DNA from: Clitopilus passeckerianus | Lineage: Eukaryota; Basidiomycota; Agaricomycetes; Agaricales; Entolomataceae | Direction: 5' to 3' | DNA length: 64,000 bases | NCBI GenBank assembly: GCA_944990035.1 | Contig: CALYLX010000139.1 | Coordinates: forward strand, 744,001-808,000 | Shown here: positions 1-12,450 of the stretch, one piece after another | Layout: every line of letters starts with the position of its first letter | How positions within the stretch are numbered: the first letter of the stretch is position 1 | The notes under the pieces: model-generated | Databases searched by the model: none | Seen by the model: the letters and a program-made list of their open reading frames with translations, nothing else | Told to the model about the DNA's origin: nothing | Program-made: the position numbers and the translations under genes

Positions 1-212
1 CCCTTTCTATGGTTCATTTCCCCCGTCGGCGGTGGAGCACACATGTAAGCATTTCAAATTTGTGATGTAAAGTTTTGTGATTGACGAGATATACTAGTAT
101 CAGAAGTACCGACGGACCTTTTGCAGTGTCAAGGAAAGGCGGCGCAGGATCCCATGTAACACTCGCACCTAGCAGTGGCCCCAACGAACGTTGGATCATA
201 GCGAGAGCGTAA
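1..212 (+). CDS. I66-type serine protease inhibitor, 3' end only (cut by window edge)
   Basis: The window opens inside the third exon of a beta-trefoil inhibitor gene. Bases 1-44 read PFLWFISPVGGGAHI, an intron with GTAAGC and CTAG borders follows (45-97), and the last exon (98-212) reads IRSTDGPFAVSRKGG onward and ends WIIARA-stop. Intron phase, last-exon length and the W-x-x-x-(R/K)-A ending match the two complete paralogues at 3245 and 5755. Known for the family: I66 (cospin/cnispin-like) inhibitors are small cytosolic or storage beta-trefoil proteins of mushrooms that block trypsin-like proteases. The 5' half lies outside the window, so completeness and inhibitor loop cannot be judged. 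Confidence 0.75.
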
Positions 213-399
213 TTCTGGCGTGTTGGATCATACCGAACCTGCATAGTGTATATCTCATACAACGTTTCCTATAGTGAAACTGATTATAGGAATATTTGGC
301 GTTATGATCATGGCAGCCAAGTTTAGCTACAAAGGAGTCTCCTCCTCGCACTCATCTTAAGCTGGGCAGGTATAGAATGCGCTAAGGCCTTTTCGTTTG

Positions 400-2640
400 C
401 TGGTCGTATGAATTCAACGCTCGGGCCGGATGCCGTTTGCTTATATAATTCAAGCTTTCGAAGTTGCCCCAAGGGCCATGGCGTCCTTCTCATCCTGACA
501 GCTGCAACTTTTCCTTTTTTTCAATACACGAGAGAATCAGACTCAGAAATGAGAAGAAGTAGCTTTGCTTCTATATCTGACACGCAACTAGCCCGAATTT
601 CCCCTCGCTGGCAGCCACAGCAAGTCCATGGCGTTGATGCAGTCAAGGCATCCACCTAAGCAATATGGCTTTCCAAACATCCAACAAACACTCAGTCGAC
701 GCTGCTATCCGCCCTACCCTTCCCAAGGTGTTTTTCATCGGTTGTAGCGAGTCAACGGCCGCATCCATGCAACACAAGTCGTGGGCATCACGAATCACGA
801 ATCCTAGGTATATACTTTGAATCTTCCGAGTGACTAAAGCTGATTCCAGGGCTTCAAGGCGAATGTCCAGACCCCTTCCGAATTCATAGCGCGATCGTCT
901 AACTCGCACTCGCCGAACATGGACTGAACCCAGAGCCATTCTTTTCGTCACCGGGTTACTGCCTTGGTGTGGGCGCGGGGAACGGACAACTGGGTTCAAA
1001 CCAGGCACCTGCGTACGGAGACCAGGAGGGAATCCTCGTAAAGCAGGGCTGGCTCGTTGCGGAAAAAGTGGAAGCCTGGCAGCGAACACACGACCGTCCT
1101 CTGCCTCATCCATCATATCCAATCGAGCCTATGGCGTCCACCACGCTCTGGCATTGGTGTCAGAACATCACTGTTTTGTTATAACGCACGGCCTCGCTCG
1201 AATCCTGGCGTTGAAGGACGATCGTTCCCCTGACCTGTGCCCAGGAAAAAATCCTCATCTCATATTGCAGCTGACATCGGCCACTCCACTCGCATTCCCC
1301 AGCATCGACCAGCTCGATGTCCTCAATTCCTGCTACCGCAGATATTTGCCATGCATTTCGTCGCACAGGTTCCCAAGAATCTCGAGGACCTGCCCAGATC
1401 ACGACGAGCTTTCACCCGAGCGGTCACCTACAACTACTAATTCAACTTCCTCTCAAGCACGCCTTCGTACTCCTGTGCTCTCAGACCCCTCCAGATGCCG
1501 TGTTACCAGTGCTCCGGATAGCGCGGAGCTCTCTCTCACCACCTCCCTATGACGAGTACGTCCTCAGACTCCCCACAGTCTAGCGGAACCCAACGACAAC
1601 GGCTACCCACTCAAGACCATCGCGCAGGATCCGTTGGCCTAACCCTGCATTCCCATGGAGCAGCAGTAGCAGCAACTACCCTAATACGTGCAATTGCTGC
1701 ACCCGTCTGTTACGGTCGTGCTGGCCGACCGACCATGATGCTTCACCAAAATTCGGGCATCGTTTGACTACCACAACCGAAACCTATACCATGCGCATCC
1801 AACCCTCCTCCCGCCTATTTGTGGCCCTCCGCACCCGTCCATCCTCATGGGAATGCTAGCTCTTCAGCCAATGTCATCTTCAAACCCAAACCCTAACCCT
1901 AACCTCACGCCTGGATGACGACCGACTGGACGGCCACCCCTCACCGCAGGCACCACATTTGGTTGCGTTTTGGATCCGGGATATCATCCAATCCATCCAT
2001 CCATCCATCCATCCATCCAGGAGTGCTCGTACATCTGCTCCCGCTTGTGCTTGAGGGATAGGTTGTGGGTTGTGGGAGGATTGCTGTCAGCCTCGGAAAG
2101 CCTAGTGTCCGGCTGCACGATTACGATTAGCAAGACACCAGCAGCGGCTATCCAAGAAACACACATAGTAGACCTTCTTCCGCCGCGATACCTGCACTTT
2201 CTACGAGAAGTATACGAGCACACGGAGATGGAGTTGTCCGGTCATGAGCACGCTTATTCTTTGTACGTATCTCATTACACCAACCCTACAAGTCTCTTGC
2301 TTATTTGTTGCCCTTATTTCGTTTTCAGTATCCTTTACAGAGGTCTTCATCCCATTATCACCAACTTGCGACTGCGGTTGTCCTCAGTGCTCCGCAACGG
2401 ACCTGCTACGGCGGCTCGGCCATGCCCTCTATCTACCAGTGAACCGAGAATCTGTGCAATGTATTCGTCGTTGGACGTTGCAGCCCAAACGAGGTTCGTT
2501 TTGCTTTATTCTTTCTGGTGCCTCGAGCAATAGCTAATTGTGAGATTTCGTTCCATAGGTTGACAGCGGCCTGCACCTCCATCCCAAAATCTTCGATAAC
2601 ATCTAGCACGAAGGCTTGTATCGCTATCACGATGACCTAG
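400..2640 (+). repeat. Dispersed repeat R1, copy a
   Basis: This stretch matches the regions near 6.9-8.6, 8.6-9.9, 24.8-26.2 and (inverted) 58.4-60.3 kb along most of its length. Landmarks in fixed order are a head with GGGCCGGATGCCG, a CAG-rich patch followed by a CCCTAATACGTG-like motif, a short CCCTAA array (1891-1904), and a tail ending near 2560 with a TTTCGTTCC(A/G)TAGG acceptor-like motif. Open frames are short and shift between copies, and GT/AG pairs flank some conserved pieces, so it looks like a decayed multi-exon gene family or element. No transposase, reverse transcriptase or terminal repeat was recognised. Confidence 0.6.
1991..2019. repeat. ATCC microsatellite
   Basis: About seven perfect tetranucleotide units inside R1 copy a. 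The other R1 copies lack it at this position, so it is a local expansion. Confidence 0.9.
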
Positions 2641-3174
2641 AACATTTTGAAGCCCTTATGAACTATATTTGTCTTTACTTCCTCAAATAATGAACGTGCC
2701 TGATATGTGCGGTATCTTCCAACCTCTACAGGCTTGACTAGCGCCCCAATGTTGCATGCTTGACGACCAAGTCGCTCTAGTTGAATTGTGCGGGTGGAGT
2801 CTTCCGTGATGCGGCTTCTCAAAGTCAATTGGTACAAATTTCATACGACTGAATTGATTTTGATTTTGATGTTCCATGCGCTCAGGGATTCGTTGCTACC
2901 TACGACCCAGCCTCAGCTCGCTCTGTCGAGTCCTCACTTCTGCAGAGCTGACACAGTGAATTTAAAGACTGGCCGATAATTACACTTGAAGTAGAAAGCT
3001 GATACCTACCCGCTTTCTTGAATTCTTCGTCCAGTTCGATTTCGTGATTCCAGGGTCCACAAACATGGGCCCACTTCGAGCGAAGTATTTATATTATCAG
3101 TGATCGTGAATCAAAGTCTCTCCCGAACAGTGCAGGGCCCCATCATCCGGCAAAAATCCCTGGAGACATGGAAG
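2641..3174. other. Intergenic, no gene seen
   Basis: No reading frame with recognisable content and no repeat shared with the rest of the window were found. The right end is the upstream region of the inhibitor gene at 3245. Confidence 0.5.
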
Positions 3175-3181
3175 TATAAAG
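3175..3181 (+). promoter_or_regulatory. TATA box of inhibitor gene A
   Basis: TATAAAG lies 70 bp upstream of the ATG at 3245. The paralogue at 5755 has a TATAAAA at 71 bp, so the position is conserved between duplicates. Confidence 0.6.
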
Positions 3182-3244
3182 AGGGAGGCATTCTCGTCAA
3201 TTCAATCCCAACAACTTGAAGTCACGACCCCGCAAGCTTTCATC

Positions 3245-3818
3245 ATGAGCATTCCCAACGGCGCCTACAACATTGTCGCCGCTGACCGGAGTTTTGTTAT
3301 GGAACTGTCCCCAAAGGATAACAAATCTGGTAAGAAGAAGAAGCTCTACTATGACCGTACAGTTCAATTGACCTATCGACTCTCAATAGTCGTCCTTCAT
3401 GCAAGCACGGGAGGCAGTAATCAAAAGGTGATTGTATTTGCATCCATAATCCTATCAATTGACATTGAATATCATCGATGCAGTGGTCAATCACGAAAGA
3501 GCCTTTCGGCGGCCTGTATACTATCAAGAATTTGAAGAACGGTGCTACCCTCCAGCCTCTTGTTCCCGATTATAAGGCCCCGTTGATTGCAGGGCCAAAA
3601 CCGTATCAATGGGTCCTTGAACAATCGAGGGATGGGGTATACATGTAAGCGTTGTTGAATTTATGATCTAAATGTTGCGATTTATGAGATATGTCTATAG
3701 TATCAAGATGGATGGTGGGCCTGAGTTCGTGGCGACAAGGATGGGAGGTTCGGAGTCACTCGTCAAGCTCATACCTGACAGTGACATCACGGCAGAGTGG
3801 CTCATGGTGAGGGTGTAA
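3245..3818 (+). CDS. I66-type serine protease inhibitor A (beta-trefoil, mycospin-like)
   Basis: Four exons (3245-3329, 3390-3427, 3484-3644, 3701-3818) give 133 aa. The protein starts MSIPNGAYNIVAADRSF, has the tryptophan opening exon 3 (WSITKEPFGGLYTIKN), a PYQWVLE segment and ends AEWLMVRV. The repeated (G)xY-x-I and W-x-(I/V/L) elements are those of the beta-trefoil inhibitor family I66 of basidiomycetes, which bind trypsin-like serine proteases in a 1:1 complex. No signal peptide is visible, as usual for the family. The gene at 5755 has exactly the same exon count, phases and CDS length (402 nt), which supports this model strongly. The two face each other tail to tail. The inhibited protease cannot be told from sequence alone. 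Confidence 0.8.
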
Positions 3819-5189
3819 GTCCGGCATTTTGGTTAATAGAGAGCGTATGTAGTGTCTACTTCTATGTATGGCGCTTTTGCTTCTATACAACTTTTGAAGT
3901 ACCAAGTGACATTGATCCCATGGCGCACTGGATCAAGTGCTTTCCGATGCCATTAAGAAGGCCCCGATGCAAGAAAAGATGTATAGCTTGTAATCGCGAA
4001 CCAGTTTACTCTAGCCACCATGTGCTTTAGTCGAACCATGAATGAATATCTCCCAATGACGGAAAAAGTAGAAAGTAACGGTTACGAGCATATGGTGGGG
4101 AGTGGAATCGTCATAATGAGAGCCCTCAACGGGATCTTCTGAACCCATTCTACGCATCTTCCCAACCTTCTGAATCTTCGCCGTATTCGGGCTCCTGCTC
4201 CTCCCGGGCTTGGTACTGACGCTCAGAACGCGCCAGGAGGAGAACCTTCAGGCGAGACGAAGATGCAGAGGTCGTAGTCTCAGCGGCTGTTGTACTCGAA
4301 GTTAGAGCTGCAGCCCTTGCAAGCGCAGGTGTGATGAACGGCCATCCAGGTGCTGTACCAGCATGCCCAGTAAGTCAGCATCCAGGCGCCCAAGAGGTCG
4401 ATATTAGCGAGCCTAGAACTCTAGAGTAGTCGTATGTTGCACCGTAAGCACAGGAAAGAGTTGGGACGGCAGTCATAGGATGCCGTGGTGGAAACATCCG
4501 CGTAAAAAGCTAGAGAGATATGGACGCTAGGCGGTAGTGTTAGTGGTGTGAGCTCCAGTAAGCTTGGTTCTGTTAAAAGTTTACGTTAGTTACGGATACT
4601 GAGAGGAGATGAAGCGGCGTACAAAAACAGACCTTGGTCGCCTCCGCCCAATGAATCTTCGAAGGCAGATATCTACGTGAGGCACCAGACGTTTCAGCGT
4701 TACGACTGTGTACAGAGATTGCGGCAGAACTCCCTCAAATGGTAGCGATAGCCACCTGGTCACGTAGTTAGCACGCGCGATTGAAAGTCCCTACTGCAGT
4801 ACAGGTACGATCGCTGACCGCCGGGATTGAGGAGATTGAGCAGGTTTCTGGTCGACAGAGTTGATGGTTGACCAGTAAAATGACCGTAATCCCTGATCGC
4901 GTCAAGGGTAAGTTGTGTCCTTATTTCTGAGGTCTGGCAGTCGTATACCGAGACGAGTAGAATATTGCTGCATCCCGGACATTGAGGTGAGAAGAAAGGT
5001 TAAGGCTGCACACTTATGTAAGTAGGCCATTGACAGGTCTGGCCCGAGCGACAACGAGTGAATTAAAGATGGCAAACACGAAGGGATTTAAATTTCAGCC
5101 CGATGAGAAACGTTCGACGAGTTACAAAGTTGGACATTGCGTACACCAAAACTAGCTACTACCTAGTTTGACATTGCACGAGGCGGGCA
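3819..5189. other. Intergenic between convergent inhibitor genes
   Basis: No supported gene was found. Frames are short and broken on both strands, and nothing here matches another part of the window. It contains the 3' flanks of both inhibitor genes. Confidence 0.5.
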
Positions 5190-5755
5190 TTACGCTTTCA
5201 CTATGAACCATATCTGGTTGGGGTTGCCTGACTGGAAAGGACGCAGCGCCACAAGCGATCCTGAGCCTCCTTCCTTCGATGCAGCGGTGGGAGGCCCATC
5301 AACACTCTTGATACTATGAACACATTCTATGAGTCGCAAGCTCTATATGATAAAATCAGGTAGACTCACTTGAATGCTCCTGCGCTCGTGGACTGTAACA
5401 GCCACTTGAAAGGCTGTGGCCTTGTGATCAATGGTGCACCGGGGGAGGAAGCACTAACTGGCTGGAGGTATTCCCCATTTTCCAGAATACGAATAACATA
5501 TGCGCCCTGATCTCCGGGCTGTATCACCCACTGTACGGAGGGCATTTAGTTTCAAGCGCTAGTGACATGTATACAACTGCTGTTACCTTCTGATTGTTGG
5601 CTGCCGTGGGTGCGGATAGGGCGACTATTAAGAGTCGATGAGTCAGATGTATTAACTGGGTGTGTAGGATGCTTACCAGTCTTGTTAGACTGTCCGGTAA
5701 AGGCGAGAGTGCGATCAGCAGAGAGAATCTTGTAGAGGCCGGGAGTAATGCTCAT
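5190..5755 (-). CDS. I66-type serine protease inhibitor B
   Basis: Four exons on the minus strand (5677-5755, 5587-5624, 5370-5530, 5190-5313) give 133 aa, the same CDS length as the neighbour at 3245 with matching phases. The protein starts MSITPGLYKILSADRTLAF, exon 3 opens WVIQPGDQGAYVIRI, and the C-terminus is NPNQIWFIVKA. These are the beta-trefoil strand signatures of the I66 inhibitors. The sequence is clearly diverged from copy A, especially in the loops between strands where inhibitors of this fold carry their reactive site, so the two probably differ in target. A TATAAAA sits 71 bp upstream of the ATG. No signal peptide is visible. Confidence 0.8.
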
Positions 5756-5819
5756 GGTCGTGATGATGAAACTTGCTGGGTTGCGAGTTGTTGGACCGCA
5801 TCGACCAGAATGCCTCCCC

Positions 5820-5826
5820 TTTTATA
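5820..5826 (-). promoter_or_regulatory. TATA box of inhibitor gene B
   Basis: On the minus strand the sequence reads TATAAAA, 71 bp before the ATG at 5755, mirroring copy A. Confidence 0.6.
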
Positions 5827-6904
5827 CGCATTCTGGGCCTCCGAGGTCTTTCGCCATTCGTCCTCTGAATGACGGTCCCCTACATTGTTCGGCAGAGACT
5901 GGCCCGCTGTCACCGACGTTCGTAATTAATAGATCGAGGTGTAGACACGTTTATCGACCATGTGGTTCATGAAGTCAACTCATGCGAATAGGACAAACTG
6001 TAGCATCCTGTTACTTCTATAGCTGTAATCCAAACTTCAGACCTCTTCGTCAGCTTCCCAGTGAAAGTTTGAGACCCCAGTTGGAATGACACAAGGCAAG
6101 TGGAGAGACGACTCTCGACTCTTAAGTCTTAGGGCTCATCGGCAACTTCAGTTCATTGGTTTGCGGCCTTTGACACTTTCTATGGCACGTTTCGAGTCCA
6201 GATCATTCTACCTGCCAATGAGACACGACCAGACCATTTCTACGAAGCCATCTTGGGAATTCTATGAACACGAGGAACACAAAAGCAACACGGTAGCAGG
6301 AACGACGCGCCACAACTAGACTATGAAAGGGCGCAGTATTAGGCACGGGGACTCTAGAAGCATCTTATGCCGATTAGAACACGTAGAGTGAGCAGGGAAC
6401 ACGTCGACGTCGTAATTCTGTTCGGACGAGTGGACATGAGACGGACATTGGGGTTCCGTCACGGTGAGCTAGCAACTGATGCTCGATCCAGTGGAGATTA
6501 TACGGCGTGTAGAGACCAAGCACAGAGAATGATAACAGAGTCCTCATTTGACAGAGGTTGAGCATGCTTTGAGGGTATGGCGTCTATAGACAAAGAACAA
6601 AGTTTGGCCATGGAGGGCAAGCGGCAAGAAAGGCACGTTTCGCCAATTGAAGGCCGGTCATTGTTGATTTATCAGTGCATCAATTTTCCTCAGAAGATCA
6701 GGATCTGAATCATTTCCGATGTCGACGATCGATTGAACGTGCCAGTGGAATCCAGGCGGCACTCTGACAATAGACGGGGCCTCGCAGAGGAAGGAAAAAT
6801 TAATTAATTAATTCGGAGGCAAAAACCAATCAGAATCGTCGATCCGGATCAGAGAGATACACATACCATATATAGTATTGACTTTAGAACTCAGCTACGT
6901 CGAC
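5827..6904. other. Intergenic, no gene seen
   Basis: No coherent gene model was found. A TTAATTAATTAATT run lies near 6800 and is the only notable low-complexity piece. The interval separates the inhibitor cluster from R1. Confidence 0.5.
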
Positions 6905-8570
6905 TTGGAACGCCATTTTCTTACATAATCGACCCTTCCGAAGTTTGCCCGTGGCGCAGACCAACCTCTCTTCCTACCTCGATGAGCACGTTGCAGCCAC
7001 ATTCTCTTGGTCTCGATGTACGAGGATTACATGCGGTACTCAACAACAACAACTCAAATACGACATATAATTCAATCATCATTACGTGATCTGTGATATA
7101 TATGCTAAAACTTGCCCATATTTTCCCGTTGCCAACGGCCACAGCAAGTCCACGTCGATGATATAGCGCAAGGCGTCCTGCTCAGAGATAAGGCTATCCA
7201 AACAGCCACGAACTACTCAATCAACGCTGCTACTTGCGTTATCCTTCCCAGACGTCTTTTCTTGGGTCGTAGCGAGTCGACGACCACATCACAAAGTCGT
7301 GGCTATCACGAATCCTAGGTATGTACTCTTGATATTCTGGGTGATATCAAGCTGATTTAGGGCCTTTGAGACGCATCTAGAAGGCCTTTCTGAGTCTTCA
7401 GCGTGATCGTCGTACTCGCACCCGTCAAACATGGGTTGAACATACAATCATTCTTGCTGTTACGGCGTCAGCGCAGGTTAAAGAAACAGACAAGTTGGTC
7501 GAAACCAGGTCGCTGTTCATGGGTACGAACCGATCCTGCAGAGCTAGTTCATTGTGGGGAAAGCGGAACCCCAACAACGAACATACATCCATCCTCTGCC
7601 TCATCCATCACAGCCATCCAAGCCCATGGGTCCACCATGCTCCAGCATCGGTATCCGAGCATCCACTGCTCTGTTATAACGCACGTCTCTGGCATCAAGC
7701 TTCCCTGACCATGACGACCACCCCTCTGACCCATGCCCACAAACAGCCGTCCTCCTACCTGCAACTGAGCGTCAGCCACCCCTGTCACGTTTGCCAGCAT
7801 CGACCCGGCCAATCCCACCGTTTCCCGCCACTGCAGATTCTTGTCGTTCAATTTGTTGCACAGGTCGTTGACAGGTCCTCAAGAACCCGGGCAGACAGCT
7901 CGTCGTTGTCATCCGAACATCAAATCTGCAAGTTCAAAACCACGTCAAGCAGGCCTTCGCTTTTTTGGGCCTCGCACCTGTCTGGATATCGTTTTATCAG
8001 CTCCACGTAGAGCTTTCCCCCTCCCCATGACCACGACATCCTCACAGTCAAGTGAAACCCTATTTCATCCTACGTACTCAACACCATCGCACCCAGACCC
8101 GACGACCCACCACTGTCACATCAGCCAGCAGCAACAGCAGCTGTTACCCTAATACGTGTGAATGCTGCACTTGTATGTCTCGGTCGTGCAAATTCGTGCA
8201 GGCCGGTCGACCCTGATGCTTCATCAAGAAACTCGACAGTTGTGCACCACCACGACCGGAACGAAAACCATATGCACCCATTCCTCCCCTCGCTCGCCTA
8301 CAGCCTTCTGCGCCCTCCCACGTCCTTCCCATTGGAAACGCTACCTCTGTGGCCACCGATGATTTCAAACCCTAACCCTAACCCCGAAATTGTGCCAGCG
8401 GTTGGTCGACTAGCTCACTACTTTCTGTGCCCTCGGACCCCTTCCAGATGTCGTGTCATCAGTCCTGCACATAGAATAGAGCTCTCTCCCCACCTCCTCA
8501 TGACGACTCACGTCCCCACAATTCGGCGGAACCCACGACTACCATAGCATCCTACGCGCGCGAAAACACC
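6905..8570 (+). repeat. Dispersed repeat R1, copy b
   Basis: Same landmarks and order as copy a: a head with CGAAGTTTGCC and CTACCTCGATG, CGGCCACAGCAAGTCCAC, a CAG-rich patch near 8120 followed by the TTACCCTAATACGTG motif, and a CCCTAA array at 8370-8385. It runs directly into copy c, making a head-to-tail partial tandem. Reading frames of up to about 170 codons occur but are not conserved in frame between copies, so I do not call genes. Confidence 0.6.
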
Positions 8571-9907
8571 GTTCCAGGACTCGGCAACTCCACCATCACC
8601 ACCTGATGCAGCTGCAGCAGCAGCAGCTATACCCCTAATCCCTGCAAATTGCTGCAGTTAGATTTTATGGTCGTGTCGACCAACCGGACCCGATGTTTCG
8701 CCACGCTCCAAAGCATTGTGTACCATTACGACTGGAACGTCTACCATCTACATTCAACCTTCCTGGAGCCTGTCTACCGTTACCCCCCGCACCCTTCCAC
8801 GCTATCTGACTATCGTTGGGTTCAAACCCTAACCCTAACCTCGAACCTGGATTACCGACCAGGCGACCATCCTCACGGCAGGCGGTACATTTGTTTGCGC
8901 TTTGGATCCAGGAAGGTTTACACTTCTACTGGAGCCGGAGGGGATAGGGCTGTGTGTTGTGGGGGAGTTGCTGTCGTTAAAATGAGCGAATCCAGGGGCT
9001 CGGTAGCATGACAAGAGATGGAAGAATCTGGAAGCATGTCGAGATTGCATATCAATACCCACCACCTACTTCCTGAACAGGCGCACGATATGATATGGGC
9101 CTTCCTCTTTCCCAACACTTGCCGTTGCGGCGATGTTGACGGAGTCTCCTGCATGCCTCCTTTTTACGTCCGGACTCACAGAACCTGGCAGCGAGACAGA
9201 CCAACCAAAACCTGCAGCTGCAAGAAGTCTTCGTGTATGAGCACTCGAGGAGGACGTTGACATTGATTCCGGCCATATGGCGCAGTGCTGCTTGTACGTA
9301 CCTCCTTGCACTGACGTTACGAATTCTTGCTGACCCATTATTTCATTTCCCTAGATACGTCTCAGTCTCCTTCACGGTGACCCACAACACTGGCGTTATA
9401 TCTCTGTTGTCTAAGAACTCGTCGCACCCCAACAAGTAGACCTTCGGGCGAAGTGGGTTACACGACCATACCATTCTCAGTCTGAGGCAATATTCGTCGT
9501 TAGGAGTTGGTTTGCTACCAAGGTTCGCTCTGCTCGACTCTTTCTGGTCGTTCTGGCATCAACTGATCATAAGATTTTGGTCTACAGGACTTGACGGCAA
9601 CCCAGTTCACTTTGATTGCCCTCGCCTTATCCCGGAACGAGATTCGTTTCTGGATTGCTCCAGCAGACCTTTCCTGGCCGCTATGGCATCCATCTCTCAA
9701 CTGGTACGGCCAGGCGAGCATGGTCGGTGCAGAGAACTATGGGAGGGTACTGAACTTGGAGCGGGTGAAGAGTGGGGGTGGAAGGAGGGATTTGACGAGT
9801 GGGACGACAGAGGTGGTTCGCCGTCGGCTGAAGAGGTTGTAAATGAGAGTAGGAACCAGATGCTCAACCTCATGCGGTCACGATTATACCCCAGCTCTAA
9901 TATTTGA
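8571..9907 (+). repeat. Dispersed repeat R1, copy c (lacks the head)
   Basis: It restarts at the CAG-rich patch (near 8606), repeats the CCCTAA array at 8827-8840 and continues through the tail homologous to 2030-2560 and 25690-26050. The tail holds short exon-like pieces with GTACGTA donors near 9295. The head present in copies a, b and e is missing, so this is a 5'-truncated tandem copy. Confidence 0.55.
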
Positions 9908-10364
9908 ACGACAAAATGTCCATATCTAATGATTCTATGTTGCTCAGAGAATGTGGCTTCGGATCTTTGTTGGGATAGGAAACGATGGCTGAAGGCAGAC
10001 TCCGTCCTTCCAAGGGAATTCTGCACGACTCGCATGGCTCCGATCGGTTATTTGAACCTTTAGGTCTCGGACCGAGAATGAGCAGGGATGGGGATATATG
10101 TATAGACGTTTAGTGGCCGGATTTCCTATTCTTGGGTGAACACCTGATCATACGATTAGCGCCCTATACAGTTGACAAACTCTGCGTTCGGCAGTCGACA
10201 AACACACCATTTGTGCACGAGGCATTATTAAGCCCAAAGGTTTCCTCCTTTCTCGTCGAAGGGTGCCTTTCTCGCGAACGATCCGACGGTCCATCCTGTT
10301 CCACATAGCTCATTTCGGCTCTCTCTGAAGTATCCTTGAACATCTCGAGAACTCCCGTATAGCC

Positions 10365-12046
10365 ATGTCTTTGGCCACTCTCGAATCGAACGCTATGACT
10401 GCTGGTGGGGATGTGAAATTAGAGACGCAACATATTGACAGGAGCGTTATTCATCACCACTACTATTCCGCGCCTCCGCTAGGTAAGTATAGCTTGAGCC
10501 TCTTGCGTGACCAATGCTTCAATTGATTGGATTGCTAGGCTCCCCGACTCCAAGTCAATCCCTCGCAGGCCCGGTATGCACCACATTTGCCCACTATTCT
10601 TCACCGCATCTGACAGTAACTCCTCCCGGGTAACAGCTCCTTCTTGAGGCTTGCCAGACAAAAGATATTGTCAAGGCGAAGGAGCTGATAGAGTCTTCCT
10701 CGATGCTCAGCTATACAGAAGCCGACAAGAAGACTGCCCTCCATCTCGCTACAGAGTCTGCTTGCGTCGAGATTGTAGAGCTTCTGCTAGCTCATCCTGA
10801 CATCCACGTCAATGCTCGAGACACCACGGGTCGCACAGCGCTCATCATTGCATCGGAGAAGGGATACGAGAAGATCGTCGAGCTCTTGCTGCAACGGGAC
10901 GATGTCGTCCTCGATGTGGCGGACAACGAGAAAGAGAAGCCTGCATTAGTGTGGGCAGCTCAAAATGGGCACTCTGGGATCGTTGGCCTCCTCCTCAAGC
11001 AAAACGGGATTGACGTCAATGCAAGGAGTAAACACAACTCCACCGCCCTTACCCTGGCATCGGAATACGGGTTTGTGGAGATTGTACAGTCTCTGCTTGG
11101 ACATCCAGGCATCGACGTCAACGCAGCGGACAACGACGGAGATGTTGCATTGATGTGTGCATCGGAATTTGGCCATACGGCAATCGTAGAGCTCTTGCTG
11201 AGTCGACCTGACATCATCGTCAATGAGAGGAATGAGGAGGGGAAAACAGCGCTTTTCAAGGCATCGGCCAAAGGACATGCGGAGACCGTGGCGTTTCTCG
11301 TCAGTCATCCCGGAATTGAACCCAACATCAAATCCAAAGCTGGAAATACACCACTCATATCCGCGTCTGCTCATGGGTATAAGGGAGTCGTAGCGGCCTT
11401 ACTCTCACACAAGGATATCGACGTCAACGCCAAGAATAACAGTGGAAACGCAGCACTTCTCCGTGCAGCGTACCTCGGCCATTCGAACGTCGCCAGCCTG
11501 CTAATCGACCACCCTGGCATTGATCCTGACGTGCAGGATACCGATGGCGATACTCCACTCATATTGGCCGCTCTCGACGGCCATCATGGGGTCGTAGAAG
11601 CTCTCCTCACCCACCCTAACATTGCCATTGACGCAAGAAACCACGATGGGAACACGGCTCTGATACGTGCAGCATTAAAGGGCTTCTCGAAGGTTACACA
11701 ACTACTGATTAATGATCCTCGCACCAACGTCAATGCGAAGGATACAGACGGCGATACCCCCCTCGCTAACGCCTGCTTGAAAAACAGGCTCGAGACCGTC
11801 AAGGTCCTTCTCAGCAACCCACGCGTCGATCCAAACACAAAAAATTACAGGAAAGGGCGCACCCCTCTTATGCTAGCAACAAAAGAGGATAATGTCGACA
11901 TCGCACGGTTACTCATCAACCATTGTAATATCAAGATCAACATGTCTGATAAGGACGGCGACACGGCGCTCTGGTACGCATCTAGATTTCTAATAGGCAA
12001 CGAGACAATTGCCAAGATGCTACGGGATCGAGGTGGACATAAATAA
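10365..12046 (+). CDS. Ankyrin-repeat protein, 13 repeats
   Basis: Three exons (10365-10482, 10539-10573, 10637-12046) give 520 aa. The N-terminus (MSLATLESNAMTAGGDVK) is short, low in hydrophobics and rich in His/Tyr and Pro/Ser. It is followed by a linker (LLLEACQTKDIVKAKELIE) and about 13 consecutive ankyrin repeats of 34 residues with the pattern DG-T-AL--AS--GH--IV--LL--P-IDVNA. Nothing follows the last repeat except a short tail ending GGHK, so there is no kinase, NACHT or other catalytic domain. Repeats of this kind are protein-binding scaffolds. The unusually regular array suggests recent repeat expansion. The start assumes the two small 5' introns; the large exon alone has an internal ATG at 10703. 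Confidence 0.85.
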
Positions 12047-12159
12047 CTGAGGTACTAGTTTATAAAGGAGTCGCGAACGGAACCGATAAAGCTTAAAGTG
12101 TGATGTATCGCGATTTCCTTTCCCACCTAGTCGTGATTACCAAATGATAATGTTCCTAT

Positions 12160-12450
12160 ACCACATTGTACTTGTAACTGCCCAGTAAGTTTTGGATATA
12201 AAGCCCGTGAGTTTGAAGACCTCCTCCCGAATCGCATCTTCCGAAGGGTTTATCACAGGACCGTCCTACGTTGACCTTAAAAGACCAGTACCCGGTTCCA
12301 CGATCGCTCCTTCCTCTCGTTCTAATCCGTGGGGGAAGCAAATGAGCGGGTGAAAGGAGATCCTTGGATGCGGTGGAGTAAACATCATGGCGCAATCGAG
12401 TCCGTCACAGCCGCCAGGTGGGGGGGATACTCGACATTATTGTTAGCGGT
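12160..12450 (-). pseudogene. Fossil fragment of the 183-aa orphan family
   Basis: Translated pieces on the minus strand read ISFHPLI, EEGAIVEPGTGLL, INPSEDAIREEVF and TGFISKTY, which align in order with the C-terminal half of the intact gene at 15617-16220. The frame is broken by shifts and an in-frame stop (in the position of SKWDD), and the N-terminal half is missing. It is a dead partial copy. Confidence 0.65.

Noticed and set aside
14..262. Minus-strand open frame of 82 codons at the left edge
   Set aside because: It is the antisense of the last exons of an I66-type inhibitor gene on the plus strand, which has matching introns and family motifs.
1891..1904. Telomere or chromosome end
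   Set aside because: Only two to three hexamers, repeated at the same place in each R1 copy on both strands; genes continue on both sides.
7495..8010. 171-codon plus-strand frame in R1 copy b as a gene
   Set aside because: The frame is not conserved in the other R1 copies, has no recognisable domain, and the region is clearly repetitive.
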